A DNA stretch of 64,000 bases from contig JAFCMP010000526.1 in the NCBI GenBank assembly GCA_017506865.1, positions 186,001-250,000 on the forward strand. The letters are read 5' to 3'. The notes beneath the pieces were generated by a model that worked only from the letters and a program-made list of their open reading frames with translations, was not told the origin of the DNA and searched no databases. The DNA is from Tribonema minus (taxonomy: Eukaryota; Sar; Xanthophyceae; Tribonematales; Tribonemataceae). A program made the translations under genes and the position numbers. The number at the start of each line of letters is the position of its first letter. The first letter of the stretch is position 1. Of the stretch, positions 12,326 to 23,000 are shown in pieces.

Positions 12326-15300
12326 ATGGGCAATGGGGCCTCACAGTCGTTCAAGGTGCAAGCTGAGGACATCAATGAGGGCGAGCAGGCGGCCACAGAG
12401 GTCATCAGCATCGATCTGCAGGTAGCCGAGCCATCTGATCCTGATGCGGAGTGCAGACCGCCTCGGCCTGTGCCAGCAGCGCAGCAGCAGAAGCAGATCG
12501 ATGCTACGCCGATATCACTTCAGGCCAATGATACCAGAAACACTGGTGGAGGCAATGAAAAGTTGCTTCTGATGCCAGCAGAAGCTGTCCTCGCGGCTTC
12601 AGAGCTCAACAATCACGATCCGGACGACATGTCGCAAGGCAACCTCACCATAGTCGATGACGACATCAGCACTGCAATCAATGCCGGGGACATGAGCGTA
12701 GAGAGCGTAGACACCCCGTCGGCACACGGCTCCAGGCCCACCTCGCCGCAGCCATCGCTGGCAGAGCACTCGTCGCAGTGCACTGTGCACGACGGGGGAG
12801 ACTTCCAGCTAGACGAGGCCAGCTTCGACAGTAGGTCTGCCGCCGTCTTGCCGAGATTGTTTGGCGATGTCAGTGGCAACAGCATGGGATACCAGCAGCA
12901 GCATCTGTCCACCACCGCACACCAAGCGAAGGCGCAGAAGTCATTCTCGCTGCCGCGCCGGAGCTCCGTCACAGCGCCCGCCGCGGACTCTCGCGAGGAC
13001 TACGGCACAGCAGCGGCAGCAGCGCGCCAGGCGGCAGACAGCGCAGCACACTCTTCCGATGCGCACGACGGGCGCGAGCGCATGGCCCTGGAGCTGCGCA
13101 ATCTCGCGCTGGAACGCCAGGTGGCACAGCTGCGCAGCCAGCTTGGCCAGCTGGAGACCCTCAGCAGCCACACTGGCGGCAGCGGCGGCGGCGGTGATGG
13201 CGGCGGCGGCGGCGGCGGCCACCGCGCGCGCGGCCGCGACCGCTCCAACACGCGCACCGCGCGCAGCACGGACGCGCTGGCGCGCGTGAACCGCAGGTTC
13301 AGCTCCACGTCCGGCGAGCGCGCTGCACGCGACGCCGCCGCGGCGCCGCTGCTGCCCGCCGTGACCACCGCCTTCGACAGCGGCTGCTGCGGCGGCGGCG
13401 GCGGCGGACATCACGCTCTCCACGCCAGCGCCGCGCTGGCAGCGAGCCAGGAGTCGTTGACAGGGAGCATCTGGACCAACGGCGCCACCCGTGGGGACGC
13501 GCCGTATGCACATGAAATTGGCGGCGGCGGCGGCGGAGGCAGCAGCGGCGGCGGCGGCGGTGGCGGCGGCAGCGCTCATCCCGGCGCGCTGCTGCCAGAC
13601 CTCGGCGCGAGCCTGGAGGACAGCCTGGGCTCCGCCGGCAGCGGCGGGCGCCCCGTCGACATGCAGCCGCTGCCGTCGTCGCGTTCTGGTGTGTGGGAGC
13701 GCGCCGGCGTGCTCGCAGCAGCGCTCGTCCCCTCCGCGGCGGCGCTGCGGCCGGCGGCGCCGACGCGCCCCGCCGGGCAGCAGCAGCAGCAGCAGCGGCG
13801 CAGCTCGCGGCTGCGCCGCCCCGCCGCCGCGGTCATCGCGCCCGAGGCGTCGTGCGCAGCAGCTGTCGTAGCTCCTGCAGAGAGACCATTGGCAGCGGAG
13901 GCAAAGGAGGACGCGGTAGCTGCGCAGCGGCCGCGGCATGCGCTGCACCAGGCCCTGCGCGGCGCTTGCAGCGGCGCCGCCGCGGCGAGCGTGGAGCGCA
14001 GCAGCGGCGGCGGCAGCGGGGCGCAGGGTGCAGAGGGGCGCTTGTCAACGTCGCCAGTGTCGCCGCTGCGGCGCGCATCGGAGCCGACGCTCTCGTCTCC
14101 GCGGCAGTGCAGCGGCGGCCACGCGCTCGCCGGCGGCGACAGGCGCAGCCCTCGTAAAAGCGCGCTCGTGTCACCGCGCGACGGTTGCGGCGGCAGCAGC
14201 GACGGCCAGCACCACTGCGCAGGGGGTGGTAATGCTGAGCACGGCGTCGCGCGCAGCGGCGGCGGCGGCGATGCCCGTCAAAGAGAGCGCGGCGGCGGCA
14301 TGCCGACGCGCCCGCGGCGCCGCAGCCGCCCGCACGACCTCGGCTGCGCTGCAGATGCTGCTGCTGCCGCTGACGGTGCCGTGCGGCGGTCGCAGACCAG
14401 CACCAGCCGCGGCAAGACTGGTGGTGGCGGCGGCGGCGGCAGCGGCGGCGGCGGCGGCGGCAGCGGCGCGCAGTCGGAGGCGGCGCCCACGAGCACCATC
14501 ACCGGCGCGCACGGCGGCGGCGGCGGCAGGCACGGCGCCATCACCAGCAGCTGCGCGCGCAGCAGCGCGCACCTGTCGCCGCCGCCGCGGCGGCGCGACG
14601 GCGGCGGCGGCGGCGGGGCGCAGCGGCAGCGGCGCGACGACGATCGCGAGCTGATGCTGAGCCCTAGCGGCAGGGCTTGCGATTTGGAGTGGGATGAGAC
14701 GCTGAGCAGTCAGTGGGCGGAGGTGGAGTTCATGCTGCGGCGCGCGGTGCAGACGGACGCGGACCTCGCGGCAACGGCGGCGGCGGCGGAGGCGGGGCTC
14801 GCGTTCATGGACCACCTGGCGGCGACGGCGGACGAGGTGAGGCACTTCAAAATTGAAGTTTACCTAACTTGAATTTCAGCAGTTCGTCTATGTAGGTGTG
14901 TGCATGCAGCACGTGCAAGTAAGGTGCGAGCGTTGTCGCAAAGCCGGCGGCGGCGGCGGAGATGCAGCTCAGATGTGTGGACCACCTGTCAGCGACAGCG
15001 GATGAGCCTCGGACGAGGTGAGGCGGGGGCACTTCAAACTTGAAGTTTATCATTGTTCAAATTTCATTTGGGTTCGTGCGCAATTCAGGTGCAAGCGTCA
15101 TTGCACTGCCGACGGTGGCGGCGGAGGCGGGCGATGCGATTTTAACCATCTGGCGGAGGTGCCGAAGGGGGGCTGTATGGGGGTTTTCCTGATGCACTTC
15201 ACCTTGTGACGAATCAGTATGGTACAATAAAGGGTGTTGGCGGACACTGTTAGCCCCTCAAGCGGAAATAAATAAATTTACACTATGTAGACAGATGCAG

Positions 15301-18300
15301 GAACTCATGGCGCACAGTCCAAGAGAGGCCAACTCAACCTCTCAAGATCACATGAGGCGCGCAGGCTGTTGGGCACTGCCCACTGCTTCAGCACTTGGCC
15401 ACGCTTTGGGTGACCAGTAGCAAAGTGTACAAACACGGCGGCGGCGTTTGAGCGGTTGTCGTTGAGACGCTTTCAGACTGCCACACGACAAGTAGATTCC
15501 GTACAGCAAGCTTCAAGTTAGATGCCATTCATCTGGGCTTTTTCGCGCCCTGAGCGTTAATTAATAAAAAGTACAAGTAGTAGGCCATCATCTTCTTGAT
15601 TTGCACCATTTTCTTATTTCTGCAATGTCAGCTGGGAGAGCGCACCCCCCAAGACCACCCAGCTCGGCGGTGCAGCATGGCTGGCGTAGGCATGGTCTGG
15701 CCTGCAATCACCTCATGTACAACGTCATGTACAAGGGCTATTGGTGCGGGCCTCTTAGGACTAGGGTTAGGGTTAGGGTTAGGGTTTGCGCTTCTTGCTC
15801 TGAGCTCGGCGTCAGTGCTCATCGAGTTGGCGAGATGAGCGCTGCCAGAGGCGGCGGCTTCAGGCTGAGCACTGCTAGCAGCTGTGCGCGCGCATCCCTG
15901 GGTATTGATGCGCGCGCTCACTCTATAGCTCTGGCGAAGACGGCGGGCGCATAAAGCAAACAAGGCAACCCCCGTCGCTCACGATAGACTTGGATGGACG
16001 TTCGATGAGCTGGAAGGCCATGGACTATGAGCAGCACCATACAGCTCTCGTCGCTCATTTTGACAACCCAACTGCTCATGCCGATGCTGCTCGTGCGTTC
16101 GTAAACCTCACACGCGCACGCGTTGAGAATCGTCATGACTTCAACTTGCGGTTGAAGACTCGCCGCGCTTCTGGGTACGGGCACCGCACGTAGTCCGATG
16201 CCCGGGACCGGACGTAGTCCTCGTTGTCCTCGGCCTGAGCCGCGTCAACTGCAAGTTGAAGTCATGAGAATCATCATCGTGAGCGCGTGTATGGTGAGCA
16301 AACGCATGAGCGGCATCGGCTTGTGCAGTCGGGTTATCGAAATGAGCGACCAGAGCTGTACGGCGCCGCGGGTAATCCATGGCCGTCCAGCCAATGGAAC
16401 GCCCGCCCACCTATCTTAAGCGACGGGGTTACCTTGTTTGCCTTGTGCGCCGCCTTTGCCGGAGCTGTGGAGTAAGCGCGCGCATCAAATCAATGCCCGA
16501 GCGCCGCATTTGCCAGCCACCCCGGACATGAGGCTCACCAGTACGGCGCTGCTCATAGTCATGGACATCCAGCCAATAAAACGCCTACAAAGATCGCAAG
16601 CGAAGGGGTTACCTTGTATGCCTTGTGCGCTGCCTTTAGAGCTGCAGAGCAAGCGCGCACCAATGCCCGACTTCACTGGCGCCGCAGGCCGTCTAGAGTA
16701 CCGCTGCATCGCCAGTCACCTTGGACGTGGGGTTCACCGGTCCGAGGTGTTTAGCTGTCGAGTAACCGCGTGGGTTAAGTTAGCAAACCACGGCAAGGTC
16801 CTCAGAGTGCTGTTAATACTGTCACCGCCATGAGAGCCATCGACGCGCGGCGAGTTTAGAACTGTGGCCGCTGCGGCGGCAGAACCGCGTTCACCTGCAG
16901 CGGGGAGCGCAAGGTGCAGCTGAGCCGCTGGCTCCTGCCCTACGACCTCGAGACCTTGATCACCACATAATCTGAGCATAACACCCCTGTGCAATACCAA
17001 CCATGACTGCTCATTTGCAGCTGAGGGTGCGCAAGGGGCAGCTGAGCCGCTGGCTCCTCCCCTACGACCTCGAGACCCTCCTATTGCCTGTGCTTCTACT
17101 GTACACTAAGCATCACGAGCTGAGATGACACAATAGCATGCATGACCATCTGGGGGTGCGCTCGAGACTCTGTCGCCATATGCAAGTCGCATCCTAACGT
17201 TATCAAAATCCATTCAACCGCAGCTCGGCGTGCGCAAGGGGCAGCTGAGCCGCTGGCTCCTCCCCTACGACCTCGAGACCTCCGTCGCCGACCAGCGCGC
17301 GAGCACGCCCGGCACCGCTAAGGTCGCAATGCCGCACGACATCACGGCACGGCTCAGCGACCGCGAGATTGCGCGCCTCGTGCGCGGCGCCACCGGCGTG
17401 CGCGCCCTCGTGAGGGTGAAGATCGCCGACGACAACGACCTCGTCACCGCGCGCGCGGCGCTGCGCACGACGGCGGCGTTCTTCAGGTGAGGCGCGGTTG
17501 GAGTTGAAGTTGAAGTTGGGGGAGGCAAGACAGGAAAGGACAATGACCTCGTGATCGCCGACGGCAACGGCCTCGTGACCGTGCGCGCTGCGCTGCGCAC
17601 GACGGCGGCGTTCTTCAGGGTGAGGCATGGTTGGAGTTGGGAGAGTTGTTGATACTTCAAGTATGATGAATTTGTCTTTGAAAATATCTTACAGAAGTTC
17701 ATCCTGTAAAAGTGGTGAAGGCAAGATCGGAAATGACAATGACCGTATGAGGGCGAACGACAGCGATCTTGTGACCGCACGCGCAGCGCTGCGCACGACG
17801 GTGGCGTTCTGCAGGTGAGGCGTGGTCGAGGCGGGGGGGGGGGGGGGCGTTGCGGCCGCTGTCTTGTAAATCATGTACAGTAAATGAGTGAATCGGTCTT
17901 GATTGGTGGCGGCGCTCCACCCTCACCCCTCACTGAGCATTGTGATGGCGACAACGACCTTGTCACCGCGCTCGCGGTGCGGCGCAGTGACGGCGGCGTT
18001 CTTCAGGTGAGGCACGGAGGAGTTGTGTGCGCACGGGGGGGGGGGCGGGCAAGCGCAGGGCACGCTGATGGGAGGGGGGGGAGGGGGGTGCAAGCGCAGG
18101 GCACGCTGATGAAGGCAACGATGTGTTGCTGCATGATCGAGACAGGGGCGCCGTGGCGGCGCCCCTGTCATGCTGATGACACATACGGTTTGCCCCAAAA
18201 AATGCGCCCATGGCATATCTGTACGGTGCGCCCGTCAAAGCGCGCACAATGATGGCATTGCCCTGATGACGGCAGCGTTGCGCGTTGATCTACGGCACAT

Positions 18301-19452
18301 TTGGTGTACTAAGTGCAGCAAACGGCGGCTTCACTGACTCCGATTTTACTTGCAATGGAAAAGCATAGGCCGCAATAGTCAGGCGCAAGGGGGACCTCTC
18401 ACTCCGCGCCAATGAGCTGGTATCGTAGCATCGGTCTGAACGCCACAGACGCTGCACCAGGATGCAGCAAGAATCGCAGGCAATGCTGTGTGACATGTGC
18501 AATCATATATCTTGACGCATCAATTCCTGATGCGCCGCCGACGCGGCACCACCTTCAAATCTGCGCTTTGGTGCAAACTAGCCACTACAAGAGAGCATCT
18601 CAATAGGTACCCTACATACCCATGATGCGTAACACACAACTACCCTGCCCACGCGGCGTGTGTTGTCGATTTCACTGAAGCCAACACGACGACTCGCATT
18701 ATACATCCCATTTCATCCTCCCACCTACTTCAACAACTGGTTACCCCAACTGCAGGCACGTCACCGACGAGGCGCTGCGGCGCGGCGGCGGCTGCACGCC
18801 CTTCGACGTGCTGCAGGAGCGGCGCTCGCGCTCTCCCGCTGCCGCCAAAGCCGCTGCCGGCGGCGGCAACTTCCCCAGCGACAGCGGCGGCGGCGGCGCG
18901 CGCAGCGGCAGCATCAGCAGCAGCGGCGCCGCCGCCGGCCGCAGCGGCGCTGGCAGCAGCACTTTGGGAAGTGAAGCGGCTGGTGAGGGCGGCTGCGGCG
19001 GCGGCGGCAACGGTCGGCCGGCGCAACGGGCGAAGCAGCGGCAGCACACGCAGCAGCAGCAGCAGGCGCAGCAGCAGCAGCAGCGGCGACGGCAGCAGCG
19101 CGCGCAGCGCGGCGGCCACGCCGCCGCGGTGGCGGAGGACGCCGCGGCCGCGCCGCTGCACGACGCGGCGACGCTCAGCAGCAGACGGCGGCACGAAAGC
19201 AAAGTGCAGCCGTGTGGAGCGCTGCTGCACGTGAGCAAAGACGGCGACGGCGGCAGCGGCGGCGGCGACGGCGATGCTGCTGTTGCCGCCGCGGCGGACG
19301 ATGATGCGAGGGTGCGGGAGTCGCTGGAGCAGCTGAAGCGGCGCAGGATGCGGCGGAATGGCAGTCACGGAGCGCTTTCGACGGCGGTCATTGCCAGTTT
19401 TGGTAGTAGCGTGGGCGGCGGCAGCAACAGGCCTGACAGACGCAAAATGTGA
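12326..19452 (+). CDS. Very long low-complexity protein with myristoylation motif, family unknown
   Basis: Three exons join in exact phase: 12326-14836, 17224-17486 and 18756-19452, giving 1156 aa. The ATG context is strong (gcc before, GGC after), and the N-terminus MGNGASQS fits the N-myristoylation consensus, suggesting membrane association. The first 240 residues are acidic and Ser/Thr-rich. A short coiled coil lies near 250-275 (LELRNLALERQVAQLRSQL). Long Gly, Ala and Ser runs occupy about 275-770. Ordered sequence returns at the end of exon 1 (LEWDETLSSQWAEVEFMLRR) and through exon 2 (SRWLLPYDLET, RLVRGATGVRALVRV). Exon 3 is again low-complexity with Gln runs and a basic end. I do not recognise the family. 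Both introns carry arrays of copied exon ends. Intron 1 also holds a SINE and an inverted fossil. Confidence 0.75.
14800..15110 (+). repeat. Exon-boundary array, exon 1 donor
   Basis: The last 30 bases of exon 1 plus donor ('gcggacgaggtgaggc') and about 150 bp of intron recur once, with a second donor at about 15018. Both copies continue with 'cacttcaaa' and 'ttgaagttta'. Confidence 0.8.
15436..15575 (+). repeat. SINE family 1, copy B (5'-truncated)
   Basis: This copy is closely similar to 241-380, including 'gtagattccgtacagcaagc' and the tail 'gggctttttcgcgccctgag' followed by 'ttaattaataaaaagtaca'. It lies in the sense orientation within intron 1 of the 12326-19452 gene and lacks the tRNA-like head. 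Confidence 0.8.
15761..15787 (+). repeat. Interstitial telomeric repeat
   Basis: About four units of TTAGGG on the plus strand, inside intron 1 of the 12326-19452 gene. Confidence 0.85.
15911..16482. mobile_element. Inverted pair of gag-like fragments (fossil LTR-retrotransposon pieces)
   Basis: Two arms of about 285 bp (15911-16193 plus, 16482-16188 minus) are inverted copies meeting near 16190. Both encode the same short protein pattern: AMDY, then ALVAHFDNPTA, ADAA, HDFNL and a final SG-x-GHRT. The arms differ mostly at third codon positions, so they seem to derive from a coding sequence. The pattern faintly recalls the Gag of Ty3-like LTR retrotransposons. That family call is inference. 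No LTR, protease or polymerase is visible, and the pieces are broken fragments of moderate age. Confidence 0.45.
16500..16690 (-). repeat. Third, more decayed copy of the inverted element
   Basis: This resembles the right arm in the same orientation. It shares 'cgaaggggttaccttgtatg', 'ccttgtgcgc' and the region around 'ccagccaataaaacgc'. It is more diverged than the two arms. Confidence 0.5.
16878..17290 (+). repeat. Exon-boundary array, exon 2 acceptor
   Basis: Three copies of the acceptor and start of exon 2 lie at about 16905, 17020 and the genuine 17224. Each has CAG followed by a version of 'gtgcgcaaggggcagctgag' and 'ccgctggctcctcccctacg'. Confidence 0.85.
17400..18015 (+). repeat. Exon-boundary array, exon 2 donor
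   Basis: Four copies of the exon 2 end and donor lie near 17487 (genuine), 17618, 17816 and 18007. Each carries a version of 'gcgctgcgcacgacggcggc' then 'gttcttcag' and GTGAGG. Intron sequence between them is also shared. Confidence 0.85.
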
Positions 19453-20079
19453 ATACTTGTCACAATGGATGTGTTTGCCTGAGTGCCTAACTGCAGCTGA
19501 CTGCATTGCCACGGCAGTGCACACGCCGGTGTTCGCCATCACTCCGCGAGCTTTGGCTTGGTGAGCGTGCATGATGCGCGTCCTGCCACAATTTAAGCTG
19601 CACTTGATCATGGGGCGCGAAACATGCCGTCGCATGTAGGCTGCCTCTGGTCAGAGTCTAGAGCGTGACTGCTCCATCCGTCCCCCAACACTTTCCCCAG
19701 CATTCTCCCCATAGGCACAAGCCAACGGCGGTACTTGTCCAAGTGCGGCGACTGCACAGTGGCGCAGCATGGTGAAAGCACGAGAGCAAGCGAGTCAGAC
19801 AGCGCAAGGGTGCTGCGCTGACGTGCAGGAAAGGTGCGAGGGGCGCGAGCGTGGTGGGTTTCACATCGGCATACTTCCTTGGCGACGCGCCGCACTTCAA
19901 CATCAGCTGTAATCGTGTCGACGGCCGTCGTGGACCTCTGAGTGGTAACTCTTGTCGTGGGCCACACATCCAGATCTCCTTTAAGCAGCCAAGTGAGGCT
20001 GTGTCTCTCGTTCGCGAACCTTGGCATCTCGTCGTGGGCCACAGATCCTGAATTGAAATTTCCTCTAGTTGCTGCAGCA
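19453..20079. other. Intergenic between 12326-19452 gene and TPR gene
   Basis: This is 627 bp in which I see no gene. It should hold the 3' end of the upstream gene and the promoter of the TPR gene; both are on the plus strand. A small duplication ('cgtcgtgggccacagatcc' against 'cttgtcgtgggccacacatc') lies at 19950-20050. Confidence 0.4.
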
Positions 20080-23000
20080 ATGGATGCCTTCGGCGGCTTC
20101 GGCCAAGGCGCCGCACCTTTCCGGATACACCCAACATGCCAGGCCCTAAAGGCTGGCGCAGTGGCTGCACTGCGGGCAAGGGATCTGGACACAGCTCACG
20201 ATTGCTACGTTGAGGCTCTCGAAGCGCTGCAGGATCAAGAGCGGAACATGCTGCAAATGGTTCGCATTGGTCGTCTGCACCCTGTCGTAATTGGCGGCGA
20301 CGGCAAGCTTTCCAGCGTCATGGAGCCTCTGAACGTGGAGATCGCCAAGATCTTCAGCAACCTATCGATGTGCCTGATGCGAGATGGGAGCCCCAGGTGA
20401 CTGGCCTGATCGCTTGCGCGTTGGTAAAGCTTCACCGCCAGTGAGTGACATCGTGACAATCTTCTCAAGCTCATAGGTGTGTGACTGTCATGAATATGAG
20501 GTGTTTGTGCGCTCACTGCTAAGTCTCACTGCCAAGATGAGGTGCATCAACACAGCTCGTACACTATCAAAACGGTACAAACCTTGGGGTGATTTGCGGC
20601 ATTCGGGCAGCCGGCGTTGCGAAGCTCAGCACGGTCTCTGCGCAAACAGTATCAGTTAAAACGCCAGACGCCGCAGTTGAATGCCTTGACGAAGCTGCAC
20701 TCTTGCTCGACGCACATCCACTTCTCACCCTGCTGTGATTGTCCATGCACTGTTGCACGCTTCTGCCGTTGGTACTGTTTGGTTAAAACGCAGGGCCACA
20801 ATCACTGCACATGTTTATATAGCGCTGAAACAAGGCTTGTCTCGTGATCGCTTGCAGAGGCAGCCGTGACGTTCAACAGCGATGCAGCTTGTCTGTGGTC
20901 GCTCAGGCGCGACAGAACGCTGATGGGCAGTAAGATCTCAGCTACCGCATCCCATGTTCAGTTCAAGCCTAAGCCCAACCCTAAGAACCTGCAGCCCTAC
21001 ACCTGCTGCTGAGGTAGATGAAACAGTGTCTGACAATGCTGAAACCGCAAGCAGTTTCCAGCATCCCCTGACGATCTCCCCAACCATTCACTTGATATAT
21101 GTATTCTGCCCTCAAAGCATTGCAAGCAGCGCAAAGAAGCACGAGCGTCTGAGCTGTGTTTCAGGTGTGTGCGACACGCTGAGTGCACTGCCCCCGCTGC
21201 CGACGCGCACACGCGCACCAATACGCACACAGACACACACGCGCGCTGAGTATCGCTGCACCTTGCTGAGCGCCGCCATTTCCATCCCCCCTCTCCCCAG
21301 AACGCCTACTGGCAGGCCATGCTCTCCAACAACAGGGCGCTGCTCTGGCACAAGGGCCACGCGCGCCGCGGCACCGCGCTCGAGGCCCTCGGCCGCACGG
21401 AGGAGGCGTGGGCGGCGTACGCCAAGGCGGCGGACCTCGCGCAGCTGCCCGGCGGCAGCGGCAGCGGCGCCACCGCGGACGCCGCCGCCGCGCGCCAGTA
21501 CGCGCAGGAGGAGCAGCGGCTGCGCGCGGCGCTGCTGCAGGAGCGCGCGCGCGAGCAGCAGCGGCGGCGGCAGCGCGATGCCGCCGGTAGCAGTGGCGAC
21601 CGCGGCGCGCCGGCCGTCGCGTGCACGCGGCGCGGCAGCGGGCGCCGCGCCGTCGCCGCGCGGCGCAAGGCCGCGCTCGCCCCCGTGCGGCCCGCCGGCT
21701 GCGGCAGCAGCGCCTGCGAGGGCGGCCGCCAGTGCAGGGCGGCGCTCGCGCGGGTGCCGGCCGTTGCGCTGGACGCCGTCGCGGTGCTGCTGGGCAGGCG
21801 CGGCGTCGCTGCGCTGGAGGCGAGCTGCGCGCGCTTCGGCGCGCCGTGCCGCGTGTGCGCGCCCGACCGCGCGCGGCTGCATCGCGCTGTGCGTGACGCT
21901 CGCGAACGCGGTGCGCGCGGCGGCCCGGCAGGGGGGCGCGTAGCAGCGCGAGTGCTGCACTGACGCGCGTAGCCAGGTCATCGCGTTCAATCGCGCCCTG
22001 CTCGGCTACTACAACGCGCCCGCTGCCGCCGCTGCTGCCGGCAGCGCAGTTGATGGCACAGCAGCGGCCGCCGCTGCGCTCAGCGCCGTTGTGGCGGCCG
22101 CCGCGGCGGTGGTGGCAGCTCAGTGCGACCATGACGGGCTGCAGCAGCAGCAGGAGCAGGAGGAGGAGCAGCAGCGCTCCGCAGAAGGTGAGCAGTGCTA
22201 CGTCGCGCCCGAGAGCGCTGCACATGTCACCGCGGAGCTGGTGCGCCTGTGCACGAGCGGCGGCGTGCGCGCCGCGGAGGCGTTCGCGGCGCTGCGCGCC
22301 GCCGCGCGCGCTCCTGCACTGCAACTGGCCCTCGCAACCAGCGCGCTGTTCCCTGCCGACTGCGGCGGCGGCGGCAGCGGCAGCAGCAGCAGCGCCGCGC
22401 ATGTCGCCTGGGGCGGCGAGCACTGGGCGGTGGCGCTGCGCGCGCTGCTGCTGCACGCCGCCGCCGGCGCCGCCGCGGACGCGCGCGCCGTGTACGAGGC
22501 GCTGCGGCGGCTGAGCGCGTGGATGGAGCCCAAGGGTATGTACGACGGCGGCGGCATCAGCGGCATGGGCTCGAACCCGATGCGCGCGCACGCGGAGCTC
22601 GCGCCCGCGCTGCGCGCCGCGCTGCTGCACGACGTCGACGGCGCCCTCGGCTGGCTGCTGCTGGGCATGTGCGCCGCCGAGAACCCGGCCGTCTCCGCGT
22701 CATTGGTCCCCTTCGCCAGCACGTACGCTGCGGACGGCGACAACGCTGCCGGCGGCGTGTTCTCCGGCAGCGGCGGCGGCAGCGCTGCGGCGGCAGGCGG
22801 TTCAGGGGGCGGCGGCGGCGGCAGCGGCGGCGGCGCGGCGGCGCATGCGCTGCGGCCGTGGCAGGACGACGCGGCGGTGGACGTGCGCGACCTGGCGCTG
22901 TGCCTGGTGCTCACGCTGTGCATGGCGCGCATGCACGGGGGGCGCGCGGAGCAGGCGGCGCGCGCGCGCGCGGCAGCGGGAAGGCGCTGCGCACGACGCT

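Noticed and set aside
12941-14900. Long antisense open frames (for example 13948-12941 and 14845-14171 minus)
   Set aside because: They are Ala/Arg-rich mirror frames of GC-repeat coding sequence. The plus-strand frame has the proper start, phase-matched introns and ordered segments.
20601-20740. A TPR-like stretch (DAAVECLDEAALLLDAHP) in intron 1 of the TPR gene
   Set aside because: No acceptor gives the right phase from exon 1 and the frame stops soon after. The 19-nt microexon fits better.
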